Assembly: GCA_009841725.1 (NCBI GenBank)
Contig: VYGS01000046.1
Location: 31,780-74,356, forward strand
Length of the DNA stretch: 42,577 bases
From: Gammaproteobacteria bacterium
Lineage (GTDB): Bacteria; Pseudomonadota; Gammaproteobacteria; Arenicellales; Poriferihabitantaceae
Direction: 5' to 3'
This document shows positions 7,955-17,270 of this stretch, one piece after another. A program made the position numbers and the translations under genes. The notes beneath the pieces were generated by a model. The model saw nothing but the letters and a program-made list of their open reading frames with translations, was not told where the DNA came from and did no database searches. The stretch's first letter is position 1. Each line of letters opens with the position of its first letter.

Positions 7955-9361
7955 CTACATCAGATGTGCGATCAGTCCCTCGATGCTGTCGCGCGCGTCG
8001 CCAAACAGCATTTTCGTGTTGGGCTTGAAGAACAGGGGGTTCTCGACTCCGGCATATCCACTCGCCATGCTGCGCTTGAGCACGACGACCTCGCGCGCAT
8101 TCCAGGCCTCGATGACCGGCATGCCGGCAATCGGCCCCTCGGGATCCTCGATCGCGGACGGGTTCACGATGTCGTTGGCGCCAATGACCATGACCATGTC
8201 CGTATCCGGCAGATCCTCCTGGATCTCATCCATCTCCAGCACGATGTCATAGGGCACCCGGGCCTCCGCCAGCAGGACATTCATGTGTCCGGGCATCCGG
8301 CCTGCAACCGGGTGGATGGCGAACCGGACGTTGACGCCCTTCTCGCGAAGCCGGCGGGTCAGTTCGTACACGGCGTGCTGGGCATGGGCCACCGCCATTC
8401 CGTATCCCGGCACGATCACCAGGGAATCGATATTGTTGAGCGCCGCGCCGCATTCGTCCAGGGAGATTCCGACCGCGGTCCCCTGGCTTGCGTCCGTGGC
8501 CGCCGAGCTCACCGACTGCCCGCCGAATCCACCCATGATGACGCTGATGAATTTCCGGTTCATCGCCCGGCACATGATATAGCTGAGGATGGCGCCGCTG
8601 GAGCCCACCAGCGCGCCGGTGACGATCAACAGATCGTTCGACAGCATGAAGCCGGTCGCGGCGGCGGCCCAGCCGGAATAGCTGTTGAGCATCGAGATGA
8701 CCACCGGCATGTCGGCGCCACCGATCGCCACGACCATGTGAATGCCAAACAGGAGCGCGATCGCCGTCATGATCATCAGCGCGATCATGCCATAGGAAAT
8801 GCTGTCGGCCTGCAGAAATTCGTAGCCGTACCAGATGCACACCAGCAGGCCGGCCAGATTGACCCAGTGCCGACCGGGCAGCATTATCGGCCTGCTGGTG
8901 ATGAATCCCTGGAGCTTGCCGAAAGCGATCACCGATCCGGTAAATGTCACCGCGCCGATCAGGATGCCCAGGTAAATCTCGACCTCGTGAACGACCTTCT
9001 CGGCACCGGAAAAGAGGCCCTCGCTGCCGAGATAGCTCGAGAAACCCACCAGCACCGCCGCCAGTCCCACGAAACTGTGGAGCAGGGCGACCAGCTCCGG
9101 CATTTGCGTCATCTGGACACGGCTGGCGCGCCAGGCGCCCACCGCTCCGCCCACAAGCATCGGAATCAGGATGTAGACATAGCTCTCGATGTTGTCGTTA
9201 AAGGCCGTCGCCACGATGGCGATCGCCATCCCGATCATGCCGAAAAGATTTCCCCTTCGGGCGCTTTCCTGATGGCTCAGTCCTCCCAGGCTGAGTATGA
9301 ACAGGATGCTGGCCACGATATAGGCGGCCGTGATCACGCCTTGATGCACCATGGTTTCCAC
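7955..9361 (-). CDS. pntB: NAD(P) transhydrogenase subunit beta
   Basis: 468 residues, start GTG 9361 with a good GGAAGGA ribosome site inside the end of pntA (ATG 9352 is an in-frame alternative with poorer spacing). The N-terminal two thirds is a bundle of transmembrane helices (domain II) and the C-terminal part is the NADP(H)-binding domain III, with [34 protein letters not shown] and [12 protein letters not shown]. With PntA it drives hydride transfer from NADH to NADP+ using the proton motive force, giving NADPH for CO2 fixation. Immediately follows pntA. Confidence 0.96.
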   Translation of the reverse strand: METMVHQGVITAAYIVASILFILSLGGLSHQESARRGNLFGMIGMAIAIVATAFNDNIESYVYILIPMLVGGAVGAWRASRVQMTQMPELVALLHSFVGLAAVLVGFSSYLGSEGLFSGAEKVVHEVEIYLGILIGAVTFTGSVIAFGKLQGFITSRPIMLPGRHWVNLAGLLVCIWYGYEFLQADSISYGMIALMIMTAIALLFGIHMVVAIGGADMPVVISMLNSYSGWAAAATGFMLSNDLLIVTGALVGSSGAILSYIMCRAMNRKFISVIMGGFGGQSVSSAATDASQGTAVGISLDECGAALNNIDSLVIVPGYGMAVAHAQHAVYELTRRLREKGVNVRFAIHPVAGRMPGHMNVLLAEARVPYDIVLEMDEIQEDLPDTDMVMVIGANDIVNPSAIEDPEGPIAGMPVIEAWNAREVVVLKRSMASGYAGVENPLFFKPNTKMLFGDARDSIEGLIAHLM

Positions 9362-9364
9362 GGT

Positions 9365-10924
9365 CTATTCCTTCCTGAACATTCTGAGCATGCGCTGGGT
9401 TACCAGAAACCCGCCCGCAACATTGATGGATGCCAAGGTAACGGCCACGATTGCGAGCCAGACTGCAAGCTGGCTGGAGGCGTCGACCTGTAGCATCGCC
9501 CCGATCAGGATAATGCCGCTGATCGCATTGGTCACGCTCATCAACGGCGTGTGCAACGCGGGGGTGACGTTCCAGATCACCTGCCAGCCGATGAAGCAGG
9601 CCAGCACGAACACCGTGAAGTGCGTCATGAACGATGCGGGCGCGACCGAGCCGACCGCAAGAATCAGGGCGGTCCCCATGCCCAGGCCGATCAGCGTGGA
9701 AAGCGTGCGGTTCCGGGGAGGTTCGACGGCCCCCTCCGCAACGGATGGTTCCGGGGCCGGCGCGGGAGCCGCGGCCGTGGGTTCGATCGGTGGAGGGGGC
9801 CACAGGATTTCTCCACGCTTCACGACGGCGCTGCCCCGGACAATGTCGTCCTCGAGGTCAAGCACCAGATTCCCGTCCTTCCCGGGAGTGAGGTCGGACA
9901 GCAGGTGGAAGATGTTGGCGGCGTACAGCGTGCTCGCCTGGTTTGCCATCCGGCTGGTCAGGTCGGTATACCCGATGATGGTCACGCCGTTTTCGCATAC
10001 CACCTCATCGGGGACGGTGAGTTCGCAATTGCCGCCCTGCTGTGCGGCAAGATCGACGATCACGCTTCCCGTGCGCATGGAACGCACCATCTCCGCCGTG
10101 ATCAGCTTCGGCGCCGGCCTGCCCGGAATCAGGGCAGTCGTGATAATGATATCGACCTCCCGGGCCTGTTCCGCGAACAGGGCCATCTCGGCCTCGATGA
10201 ACGCATCGCTCATGACCTTGGCGTAGCCTCCCTGGCCTCCGCCTTCCTCCTCGAATTCCAGATCCAGGAATTCGGCATTCATGCTCTCGATCTGGTCCTT
10301 GACTTCGGGACGCGTGTCGAAGGCCCGGACAATCGCCCCGAGGCTGACCGCCGCGCCGATCGCCGACAGTCCTGCGACCCCCGCGCCGATCACCAGCACC
10401 TTGGCCGGGGCAATCTTGCCGGCGGCGGTGATCTGTCCGGTAAAGAATCGGCCGAAATGATTGCCTGCCTCGAGCACCGCCCGATAGCCGGCGATATTGG
10501 CCATGGACGACAGCACGTCCATTTTCTGTGCGCGCGAAATCCGGGGAATCGCATCAAGCGCGAGAACCGTGCCGCCCGTTCCGGCAATCTCCGCGGTCAT
10601 CTCCTCGCGCTGAGCGGGCTCATACAGGCAGATCAACGTCTTGCCATCGCGAATCCGTGTGGATTCGTGGCAATCCATTTCCGGATGCATTCCGGGAGGC
10701 TGAATCTTGCAGACGATATCCGAGCGGTCCCATAACGACCGTGCATCGGGGCACACCTCGGCTCCGGCCTTCGCATACTCCGGGTCCGAAAAGCCGGCCG
10801 ATTCCCCCGCACCGGTCTCGATCAGCACCGCATAACCCAGTCCGCTGATCCGCCTGGCCTCCGAAGGCGTACAGGCAACCCGCTTCTCGTTGACCGTGAC
10901 TTCTTTTGGAATACCTACAATCAC
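9365..10924 (-). CDS. pntA: NAD(P) transhydrogenase subunit alpha (domain I plus IIa in one chain)
   Basis: 519 residues using GTG 10924, which has a GGTGAG ribosome site and gives the expected start VIVGIPKE; the longer open frame upstream contains the promoter. The NAD(H)-binding domain I spans about 1-380, with [18 protein letters not shown] as the Rossmann glycine loop and a short Ala/Pro-rich linker near 400. Three or four C-terminal membrane helices follow. The single-chain layout matches E. coli PntA, unlike the split PntAA/PntAB of many alphaproteobacteria. Forms an operon with pntB. Provides NADPH in an autotroph. Confidence 0.95.
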   Translation of the reverse strand: MIVGIPKEVTVNEKRVACTPSEARRISGLGYAVLIETGAGESAGFSDPEYAKAGAEVCPDARSLWDRSDIVCKIQPPGMHPEMDCHESTRIRDGKTLICLYEPAQREEMTAEIAGTGGTVLALDAIPRISRAQKMDVLSSMANIAGYRAVLEAGNHFGRFFTGQITAAGKIAPAKVLVIGAGVAGLSAIGAAVSLGAIVRAFDTRPEVKDQIESMNAEFLDLEFEEEGGGQGGYAKVMSDAFIEAEMALFAEQAREVDIIITTALIPGRPAPKLITAEMVRSMRTGSVIVDLAAQQGGNCELTVPDEVVCENGVTIIGYTDLTSRMANQASTLYAANIFHLLSDLTPGKDGNLVLDLEDDIVRGSAVVKRGEILWPPPPIEPTAAAPAPAPEPSVAEGAVEPPRNRTLSTLIGLGMGTALILAVGSVAPASFMTHFTVFVLACFIGWQVIWNVTPALHTPLMSVTNAISGIILIGAMLQVDASSQLAVWLAIVAVTLASINVAGGFLVTQRMLRMFRKE

Positions 10925-10974
10925 GAATATCTCACCACTGATTTCGCAAAGTGACAAGTTAAAGCAAACCGTCA

Positions 10975-10983
10975 ATTCTAACA
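10975..10983 (-). promoter_or_regulatory. Extended -10 promoter of pntAB
   Basis: On the minus strand the sequence reads TGT-TAGAAT, an extended -10 element, giving a predicted start near 10968 and a leader of about 44 nt before GTG 10924. A -35 is weak, as is common with extended -10 promoters. The element overlaps the -35 region of the opposing promoter, so the two divergent genes may compete for polymerase. Confidence 0.42.
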
Positions 10984-11007
10984 ATACTTATTTCTTTATT
11001 GCATAAT
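10978..11007 (+). promoter_or_regulatory. Candidate promoter of the spermidine-synthase-like gene
   Basis: CTAACA (10978-10983) and CATAAT (11002-11007) are separated by 18 bp in the A+T-rich divergent region. Start would be near 11014. It overlaps the opposing pntA promoter. Confidence 0.35.
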
Positions 11008-11077
11008 CAGTGCTCCTTATTGATTTTGTGAAGGAAGCAACCACCGTGAAATGCCAGCGCAGCGCAGGGGGCGGGCC

Positions 11078-12586
11078 ATGCTGAAGCGTGCCTACGGCGC
11101 GACGGTCTTTCTCTCGGCAGCCATGCTCATGGTGCTCGAGATCACGGCCGGCCGCATCATTGCGCCCTATGTCGGCAATTCCCTGTACAGCTGGACCTCC
11201 GTGATCGGCATCGTGCTGGCCGGGCTGTCTTTCGGCAACTGGCTCGGCGGATGGCTTGCGGACCGCAACCACGGCCATCTCACACTCGGGATCACGCTCG
11301 GCCTGGGTGCGCTCGCATCGCTCCTGGTCCTGGCCCTGCTTCCCGCCTTCGGCACGCTGCTGCAGGGCCGAACGCTCAGCCTGGCCTGGACCAGCATACT
11401 GCTGGTTCTCGGCCTGTTTCTGCTGCCTTCCATTCTGCTCGGGGTCATCTCCCCCCTGGCCACCACCCTCTATCTGAAGATCGACGACAGCGTCGGCCGT
11501 GCGGTCGGCCTGCTGCATGCGCTCGCCGCCACGGGCAGCATCTTCGGCACGTTTGCCGCCGGATTCCTGTTCATCCAGTGGATCGGCACACGCTGGACCG
11601 TCATTCTGGTCGCCGCCGTGCTCCTGCTGCTGGCCGTGCCCTGGCTCCTTCGCGGCAGGCATCGGACCGCCATCCTGACATCCCTGCTTGGAGCCGGGGC
11701 CGTGATCACGGCGATTGCCGGGCATGTCGACGGATTTGCAAGCCCGTGCGACGAGGAAAGCCGCTATTACTGCCTGCGGGTAGTCGAGGAAGCGGACGGG
11801 AACGGCGAGGCCTGGGCCCGCTCTCTGGTCATCGACCATATGCGCCACGGCACCAATGTACTGAATGACACACAAGCCTTGTGGACGCCCTACATTCACG
11901 GAATGGATACCCTCGTCGAGGCCCGGTTCCCGCACGGAAAGCACCTCCGGTACTTCTTTGTCGGCGGAGGCGCCTATACCCATCCCCGCGCCCTCGCCGA
12001 CCGCACGCCGCGGCCGGAGATCGTGGTCAGCGAGATCGACCCCGCCGTCACCGGAATCTCGGAATCCATGCTTGATCTCGATGCCTCGGGCATGACCATC
12101 CATCATACCGATTCGCGATATGCCCTTTCCCTCTACGACGGGGGACACTTCGATGTCATCGTGCTGGACGCCTTCCACGACGTCGGCATCCCGCACCATC
12201 TGGTCACGCGGGAATTCAACGACAATGTCAGGCAAAGGCTCGCCGACAACGGGTTGTACCTGATCAACGCGATCGACCGGTTCCCCGACAGCGCACTGAT
12301 CCGTTCGATGCTCACCACCCTTGAAGAGAGTTTCGAGCATGTCGGGGTATGGATCGAGCGCCCGGAGGACGGCCAGGACCGGCTGACCTACATCGTGTGC
12401 GCTTCCCGCACGCCGCTTCCTTTCGCGTCGATCGCGTCCGCCCACGGCCTGCCCAGGACATGGTACGACATCAGCGAGTTCGTCGAACAGCAGCGCGAGC
12501 AGCACGGGGCCGTCGTCCTGACCGATGACTATGCTCCTGTCGAACGGCTGATCAGCGTCCTGTTCACGAGTCCCGAGCAGATCTAG
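11078..12586 (+). CDS. Membrane-fused spermidine synthase-like protein
   Basis: 502 residues from ATG 11078, preferred because AGGGGGCGGG precedes it at ribosome-site distance; ATG 11051 is nine codons upstream. The N-terminal ~215 residues form several transmembrane helices (beginning ATVFLSAAMLMVLEITAGR). The C-terminal half is a spermidine-synthase-type Rossmann domain with YFFVGGGAYTHPR, the acidic VVSEIDPAV strand end for the aminopropyl donor or S-adenosyl group, and VIVLDAFHD. Such fusions are common in proteobacteria, but their product is mostly unproven; they may not make spermidine. Convergent with the following gene, with only 9 bp between stops. Confidence 0.78.
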   Translation: MLKRAYGATVFLSAAMLMVLEITAGRIIAPYVGNSLYSWTSVIGIVLAGLSFGNWLGGWLADRNHGHLTLGITLGLGALASLLVLALLPAFGTLLQGRTLSLAWTSILLVLGLFLLPSILLGVISPLATTLYLKIDDSVGRAVGLLHALAATGSIFGTFAAGFLFIQWIGTRWTVILVAAVLLLLAVPWLLRGRHRTAILTSLLGAGAVITAIAGHVDGFASPCDEESRYYCLRVVEEADGNGEAWARSLVIDHMRHGTNVLNDTQALWTPYIHGMDTLVEARFPHGKHLRYFFVGGGAYTHPRALADRTPRPEIVVSEIDPAVTGISESMLDLDASGMTIHHTDSRYALSLYDGGHFDVIVLDAFHDVGIPHHLVTREFNDNVRQRLADNGLYLINAIDRFPDSALIRSMLTTLEESFEHVGVWIERPEDGQDRLTYIVCASRTPLPFASIASAHGLPRTWYDISEFVEQQREQHGAVVLTDDYAPVERLISVLFTSPEQI

Positions 12587-12595
12587 AGAAACCCG

Positions 12596-13744
12596 TCAAC
12601 TCACGGCACGGGACGAATCCGAAGCGGCGGGGGCGCAGGCGGCCTCGAAACGCTCCCTGGCGTGCCCGCTCTCCATCGCTCGCCGGGACATGTTTGCGGC
12701 CCGCTCCCACGACTCGGCCAGGCCGGTATGGACCAGGGCAATCGAGGCTCCGTAGACCAGGCTGTCGAACATCGGTCCCGGCAAGCCGGCAAGCGCCTCC
12801 CGGCCCTGCTCCACGGTGGCCGACACCGCCGGCGACAGGGCTTCGGTGCGATTGAATCCGGTGCGGCCGAATCCCTCCAGCAGGGCGTCGTCGATCGGAA
12901 TCATGCGCTGCCGGCGTTCGATACCCAGCGAAAACGGGGACAGCCTGCGCATTTCAAGGCCGGAATCGTCGCTAAAGGCGAAGCATCTCGAAACCTGGCT
13001 CAGGGAGGGGATGCACCCGCCTTCGACGCCCTTGACCAGGACCATCGACTGGAATCCGGCATGGCGGGCCAGCGATTCGTAGACCGGCGGGTAGGCCTTG
13101 TGCACATACCCGGTACACAGATGGGTCCGCAGTCTTCCGGAGAGGGGCTTGATCGCCACTTCCAGCGTCGAGATCAGCGAGCGCTTGACCATCTTGTCGC
13201 GCAATGGGCACAGATCATGCAGTTCGGGCAGATACCGGTCCTGATCCAGGTATGCCCATCCGACACGGGGGTCGTCCAGCTGTCCGGCGGCCCGCGCCGG
13301 CGACAGGTCGACCGGCAATCCCGCCGCCTGAAGAACCTGATGCCCGGTGATGCCGTATTTCGGCCCCGCCTGCCGCATGCCGTGGAGACAGACGGGCAAG
13401 CCGCAGGCCGCGAGCACCGCGGGCAGGAAGGGCGTGGCCGGCAGGCCCCTGACAAATCCGTTGAACGGATCGGCCAGCAGCATCACGTCCCCGGCCTGCG
13501 CGGTTGCGCTCCGGCAACGCCCGGCGATCGCTTCCAGCACTCCGAGATTCTCGTCATCGGTTTCGCGTTTCATGCGCAGCGCGATCAGGAATATGGCCAC
13601 CTGCACCGGATCGATCTCGTTGTTGAGGATCATGTCGAACCCGTCCCGGGCCTGATCACGGGAAAGCGGCTTGCTCAACTCGGGGCCGGTCGCAATGCGT
13701 TGCAGGTAGGAGCGCATTCTCCTTTGGGGTGAATCAGTCGCCAT
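12596..13744 (-). CDS. TrpD2-like glycosyl/phosphoribosyltransferase family protein
   Basis: 382 residues from ATG 13744. The open frame extends 30 codons upstream but that segment has no family similarity. The fold resembles anthranilate phosphoribosyltransferase: an N-terminal helical domain (SYLQRIATGPELSKPLSRDQARDGF in parts, e.g. PLSRDQARDGFDMIL) and an alpha/beta domain with DPFNGFVRG and GITGHQVLQAAGLPVD. The classical TrpD KHGNR motif is replaced by LHGMRQAGPKYGIT, so tryptophan synthesis is unlikely. It fits the TrpD2/YbiB group, members of which have been reported to bind nucleic acid. No trp genes are nearby. Confidence 0.7.
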   Translation of the reverse strand: MATDSPQRRMRSYLQRIATGPELSKPLSRDQARDGFDMILNNEIDPVQVAIFLIALRMKRETDDENLGVLEAIAGRCRSATAQAGDVMLLADPFNGFVRGLPATPFLPAVLAACGLPVCLHGMRQAGPKYGITGHQVLQAAGLPVDLSPARAAGQLDDPRVGWAYLDQDRYLPELHDLCPLRDKMVKRSLISTLEVAIKPLSGRLRTHLCTGYVHKAYPPVYESLARHAGFQSMVLVKGVEGGCIPSLSQVSRCFAFSDDSGLEMRRLSPFSLGIERRQRMIPIDDALLEGFGRTGFNRTEALSPAVSATVEQGREALAGLPGPMFDSLVYGASIALVHTGLAESWERAANMSRRAMESGHARERFEAACAPAASDSSRAVS

Positions 13745-13933
13745 CGTTTCAGGGTCCAGGAATGAATATCGAATCCGGCGTCTCTGTCCCAAAAACGCAT
13801 CATCAAGGGAAACGTCAACAAGACACGTCCGCACATGCAGTCTTCAGGCCAGACGGGGACGTCCCTCATTGTAAATGGATTGCCGACGACACTGCAATCA
13901 CGGGAGGTCGCAAGTTCGCGGACCGGTGCTCTT

Positions 13934-13963
13934 TTGCAACGCCTGCCTTCGATGGATTAGAAT
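13934..13963 (+). promoter_or_regulatory. Sigma70-type promoter of the tandem thioredoxin gene
   Basis: TTGCAA (13934-13939), an 18-bp spacer and TAGAAT (13958-13963) give a predicted start near 13970, about 27 nt before ATG 13997. The rest of the 252-bp gap between 13745 and 13996 shows no gene that I can support; it must also hold the divergent promoter of the TrpD2-like gene. Confidence 0.5.
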
Positions 13964-13996
13964 GGGGATTATCCTGACTTCTGGGTCGACTTTCCC

Positions 13997-15046
13997 ATGT
14001 ACAGAGTCTTTGTCGCATCGTTGTCTGCCTTGTTGCTGACGCTACAGCTTGTTCACTCGCCGGTATCTGCCCAGAGTTCGGAAACGGCAGAGGCGGGAGA
14101 GTTTTTCGGGGCCATCCAGACCACGCATCCGGACTGGTTCAAGGAAAGCTTCCTGGAATTCGAGGAGGATATCGACGAGGCGGCCGAGCAGGGAAAGCGG
14201 CTGGTCCTGTATTTCCATCAGGACGGATGCCCCTACTGCAATTTGCTTGTCGAGCACAATTTCAAGAATCCGGACATCCTGGATACGATGCAGGCAAATT
14301 TCGATCTGGTTGCCATCAACATGTGGGGGGACCGGGAGGTCGTTCAGGTTGGAGGACGGCCGTTTACCGAAAAAACCCTGGCTTCGGCCCTGAACGTCGA
14401 CTTCACCCCAACCCTCCTGTTTTTTTCCGAAAACCGCAAGGTGGTCTTCCGGCTCGACGGCTATCGCCCGCCCGAGGAATTCACGCATATCCTCGACTAC
14501 GTATCCGGGCGACTGGAAAATGAATTCACCTATTCGGAATATCTGGCATCGACAGGTCGAACCGACACCTCGTCACCGCTCGGGGAAGCGGGCTGGCCGA
14601 TGGCGGGGCTGACCGACCTGTCCCGGGCCGGGACGCGGCCACTGGCCGTGTTGTTCGAAGAGCCGGATTGCGAACCGTGCAACCTGTTGCATCACAAGAC
14701 ATTCAAGGATGAAAGCGCCGCGCCGATCCTGGAGCAGTTCAACATCGTGCGCTACAACCGGTGGTCCGACGACCGGGTCGTCCGGCCGGACGGCACCCCG
14801 TCCACGGTCAGGCAGTGGGCCCTGGACCTCGGGCTCGGATTTACTCCGGCGATCGTTCTGTATGACACCCGTGGAAACAAGGTGATCGCCCTGGACGCGA
14901 TGTTCAAGACCTTTCACGTGCTGGGCGCCTTCGAGTATGTCGCAAGCGGCGCCCACGAGCATGAACCGAGTTTCCAGAGATACCTGAGCGAGCGGGCCGA
15001 GCACATCAGGGCGACCGGGCAGGATGTCGACATCTGGCGTTACTGA
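13997..15046 (+). CDS. Exported tandem thioredoxin-fold protein (two CxxC domains)
   Basis: 349 residues with a signal peptide (1-25, cleaving near VSA-QS). Two thioredoxin-like domains are visible. The first (about 50-175) has DGCPYCN with Cys78/Cys81 and a cis-Pro loop FTPT near 137-140. The second (about 205-325) has PDCEPCN with Cys225/Cys228 and a second FTPA loop. The two halves align in order, each with strand-CxxC-...-W-(S/G)D-(D/R), suggesting internal duplication. It resembles SoxW/TlpA-like periplasmic thioredoxins of sulfur oxidisers. It likely reduces or carries sulfur on partner proteins, fed by DsbD. Partner unknown. Confidence 0.82.
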   Translation: MYRVFVASLSALLLTLQLVHSPVSAQSSETAEAGEFFGAIQTTHPDWFKESFLEFEEDIDEAAEQGKRLVLYFHQDGCPYCNLLVEHNFKNPDILDTMQANFDLVAINMWGDREVVQVGGRPFTEKTLASALNVDFTPTLLFFSENRKVVFRLDGYRPPEEFTHILDYVSGRLENEFTYSEYLASTGRTDTSSPLGEAGWPMAGLTDLSRAGTRPLAVLFEEPDCEPCNLLHHKTFKDESAAPILEQFNIVRYNRWSDDRVVRPDGTPSTVRQWALDLGLGFTPAIVLYDTRGNKVIALDAMFKTFHVLGAFEYVASGAHEHEPSFQRYLSERAEHIRATGQDVDIWRY

Positions 15047-15127
15047 ACCCGAAATCAGGCCAACGGAATTCCGGACAGCCCTACCCCATCCGGGCATGGT
15101 GCCGAATGTGCAAATCGGCGGGGTTAC

Positions 15128-15136
15128 TGCTACAAT
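15128..15136 (+). promoter_or_regulatory. Extended -10 promoter for the small secreted protein gene
   Basis: TGC-TACAAT (15128-15136) is an extended -10 element. Predicted start near 15143 leaves a leader of about 83 nt to ATG 15226. The -35 is weak (GTGCAA, 17 bp upstream). Confidence 0.4.
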
Positions 15137-15225
15137 TTTCATATAACCGTGCATGCGGGCGGGTTTGTCATGCGCTGGCGGCATGTTTCGCCCGCACCGG
15201 CAAAGAATTGAACGAGGTTCTGAAC

Positions 15226-15441
15226 ATGAAAACGATCGCCGCTTCCCTGATCACGCTTTTGCTGGTCGTCGGCAGCGGTAGTGCTGGCATCATCCCGGAT
15301 GAATCCGAGCCGTGTGCAGCCGATATCCGGGTATACCAGACTCAACCCGCCGCCGATGACGAGGCCGATGCCGGGGCCACCGGACAGGACAGTTCCGGAA
15401 CACCGACAGATCTCATACTGGATGAAGAACCAGAGTGCTGA
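15226..15441 (+). CDS. Small acidic secreted protein
   Basis: 71 residues starting at ATG 15226. An N-terminal export signal (MKTIAASLITLLLVV then GSGSAG) is followed by a strongly acidic mature part of about 48 residues with many Asp/Glu, one Cys after the signal region (ESEPCAAD) and a terminal Cys (EEPEC). No lipobox is obvious. Family not recognised. It sits alone between the tandem thioredoxin and the Cys-rich rhodanese with its own promoter-like element, so a role with those periplasmic thiol proteins is possible but unproven. The two cysteines could form one disulfide or carry a persulfide. Confidence 0.55.
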   Translation: MKTIAASLITLLLVVGSGSAGIIPDESEPCAADIRVYQTQPAADDEADAGATGQDSSGTPTDLILDEEPEC

Positions 15442-15633
15442 ACCGCCCGGCGCCTTCACATTGCAACAGGAAGACGGCTGCGCCGAAGCGGCTCAAGTCT
15501 CGGCCAAGCCATCCGCCCCCGGACGGTGCGGACACTCGCCCGGGCCTCGCGGAGCGATGGCCGGACTATCCTCTTGGGATATAGAGCCTCTCGCATGGTG
15601 ATACGATTTGCCGCCAATGGCATACGGTGAATT

Positions 15634-15667
15634 TGCTATACTGGTTTGCCAACATACTATTAGGAGG
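15634..15667 (+). promoter_or_regulatory. Extended -10 promoter and strong ribosome site of the rhodanese gene
   Basis: TGC-TATACT (15634-15642) is a near-ideal extended -10 element, and AGGAGG (15662-15667) lies 7 nt before ATG 15675. Predicted start is near 15649, giving a leader of about 26 nt. The strong -10 and perfect ribosome site suggest high expression. The stretch from 15442 to about 15630 shows no supported gene. Confidence 0.6.
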
Positions 15668-15674
15668 ATAAATC

Positions 15675-16376
15675 ATGAAAAAATCCCTGATTCTTGTTGC
15701 ATCCACGCTGGCCCTCGGTTTGAGTTTCACCGCCCAAGCCGAAAACAAGCCGGTCGGCATCACCCCGGATCTGATGTCGGTGACCATCATGCACAACGGC
15801 CAGCCCGTTGAGGTCATGAGAAACCAGGACAACAACAATACGGTTCTTCCGGCGTATTCCCGCACATCCCGGCCCTGTCCTCCCTTCTGCATACAGCCGA
15901 TGACGCTGGCGCCCGGGGTGGAAACGCTGGGAGAAATCGAGGTTCTGGACTATGCGGCCAAGATGTCAGGCGGTGACTCCAGCATCCTTCTGGTCGACTC
16001 CAGAACCCCCGACTGGGTGGCCAAGGGCACCATTCCCGGAGCGATCAACATTCCGTGGACCGATCTGGTCCCCGCCAAGGGAGCCACCACCGAAGGCATC
16101 ACCAACATCATGAAGAAGCAGTTCAATGTGGTGGCCGCCGAGGATGCGGACGTGTTCGCCATCGACGAGGCGCTGGCCAACAACACGGTCTCCGAAGTGT
16201 TCGACTACTCCAATTGCAAGACGCTGGTCCTGTTCTGCAACGGGATGTGGTGCGGTCAGTCGCCCGCGAGCATCCAGACCCTGCTGAAATACGGCTATCC
16301 CGCCGAACGGATCAAATGGTACCGGGGCGGCATGCAGACTTGGGAAATACTGGGCCTGTCGACAGCCAAGCCCTGA
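15675..16376 (+). CDS. Secreted rhodanese-like protein with CPPFC and CNGMWC motifs
   Basis: 233 residues with a clear signal peptide (1-22, AQA-EN). The rhodanese domain spans about 80-230, with LLVDSRTPDWVAKGTIPGA in parts (VDSR near 107-110), and the active-site loop FCNGMWCGQSP where Cys188 is the expected nucleophile and Cys193 a second cysteine inside the loop. A separate pair, Cys68 and Cys72 in RPCPPFCIQPM, lies ahead of the domain. A two-cysteine active loop could release persulfide as an internal disulfide, which would tie the protein to the exported thioredoxins and DsbD nearby. The strong promoter and ribosome site imply abundance. It is not the PQQ-associated CxxCW rhodanese, whose motif differs. 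Confidence 0.85.
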   Translation: MKKSLILVASTLALGLSFTAQAENKPVGITPDLMSVTIMHNGQPVEVMRNQDNNNTVLPAYSRTSRPCPPFCIQPMTLAPGVETLGEIEVLDYAAKMSGGDSSILLVDSRTPDWVAKGTIPGAINIPWTDLVPAKGATTEGITNIMKKQFNVVAAEDADVFAIDEALANNTVSEVFDYSNCKTLVLFCNGMWCGQSPASIQTLLKYGYPAERIKWYRGGMQTWEILGLSTAKP

Positions 16377-16479
16377 CCGGATCCTGGCGGATACGGGGCA
16401 TCCGGACGGTGCCCCGCCCGCCATGTCGCGCCAACGGAAAGGCGGATTCCGTCATCGGGAATGCCGCCTGCCGGATGAA

Positions 16480-16501
16480 GCCGTACCCTTCGGGGTGCGG
16501 C
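16480..16501 (+). terminator. Hairpin with UUCG tetraloop between convergent genes
   Basis: A 9-bp stem (one G-U pair) closes a C(UUCG)G loop at 16480-16501, a very stable RNA hairpin, just before the stop of the adaptor gene on the other strand. A short pyrimidine-rich tail follows on the plus strand. It probably ends or protects transcripts of the rhodanese gene; a second G+C-rich inverted repeat lies at about 16441-16467. Confidence 0.45.
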
Positions 16502-16503
16502 CC

Positions 16504-17250
16504 TTATCTTGAAATGGTCACGACGGTCCCGTAATCCGGCAATTGATCCGGATTGTCGAGGTACAGTCTGAGCGCACCGCTCATCGCGCGCACCTCCACG
16601 CGGCGGACCATGGCGTCTGCGGTGTTGCCCGACATGTCGGTCAGCCGGACCGTCTCGCCGGATACCGGCATGGGCCCGTCCTGTCCGCCGAGCGGGATCT
16701 CGAGCACCTTCACCCCGGCACCGAAAAGTATCTGCGCTGCCGGATCCGCTTCGGGAACCACGCGCTCTCCCCTGCTTGCCGAGCTGTCCAGCAGGACTCC
16801 CGCTTCGGGAGCCGTGATCCGGCTGGATTCGAGCTCGTGCTTGCGCAATGCCAGCATGGCGGCACGGAGATCGACGGCATGGACCCGTTCGCGTCTCGTG
16901 CTCTCCGACTCCTCCAGTTCGCTGAGCGACAGGGACCCCTCGTCATACAGCTCGACATCCCTGTCGTAGGCCCTGTCGGCCTGTTCAAGCCTTGCCTCGG
17001 CAGATTCAAGGCCGGATTCCGCCGCCTTTACCGCCGCCGACAGGTGCGCGTCCTCCAGTTTCAGCAATACCGTTCCCTGTTCGACCCGGTCTCCCTGCCG
17101 GTGGGGAATGGAATGGATTTCCCCGCTGATTCCCACGCCCAGCCGATAGATTCGCTCATGGGAGACCCGTCCAGCCATGTCGCCGAAGACGGGTGCCGCC
17201 ACCAGCAACGAAATGCTGGTGAGAAGGAGAAATACAGGATTCTTGTTCAT
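16504..17250 (-). CDS. Short HlyD/RND-type periplasmic adaptor protein
   Basis: 248 residues, short for a membrane fusion protein (commonly 350-450). A signal or anchor (1-24) precedes a half lipoyl domain (GISGEIHSIPHRQGDRVEQGTVLLKLED), a coiled-coil hairpin rich in Glu/Arg/Ala (about 55-125), the second lipoyl half (ITAPEAGVLLDSSASRGERV) and a beta-barrel remnant. The usual membrane-proximal domain is reduced. It lies 20 bp after a TolC-type gene in the same direction, but no ABC or RND pump is next to them. It may use a pump encoded elsewhere or have a different role in this thiol-linked operon. Confidence 0.75.
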   Translation of the reverse strand: MNKNPVFLLLTSISLLVAAPVFGDMAGRVSHERIYRLGVGISGEIHSIPHRQGDRVEQGTVLLKLEDAHLSAAVKAAESGLESAEARLEQADRAYDRDVELYDEGSLSLSELEESESTRRERVHAVDLRAAMLALRKHELESSRITAPEAGVLLDSSASRGERVVPEADPAAQILFGAGVKVLEIPLGGQDGPMPVSGETVRLTDMSGNTADAMVRRVEVRAMSGALRLYLDNPDQLPDYGTVVTISR

Positions 17251-17270
17251 GCTGATGATCGGTCTATGGT

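Noticed and set aside
7751..9493. 580-codon plus-strand open frame over pntB, and similar ones over pntA (9551-10735)
   Set aside because: His/Asp/Arg-rich translation typical of antisense GC-rich frames; PntA/PntB are certain on the other strand.
10988..12505. 505-codon minus-strand open frame opposite the spermidine-synthase-like gene
   Set aside because: Antisense shadow; low-complexity Gln/Gly/Arg composition.
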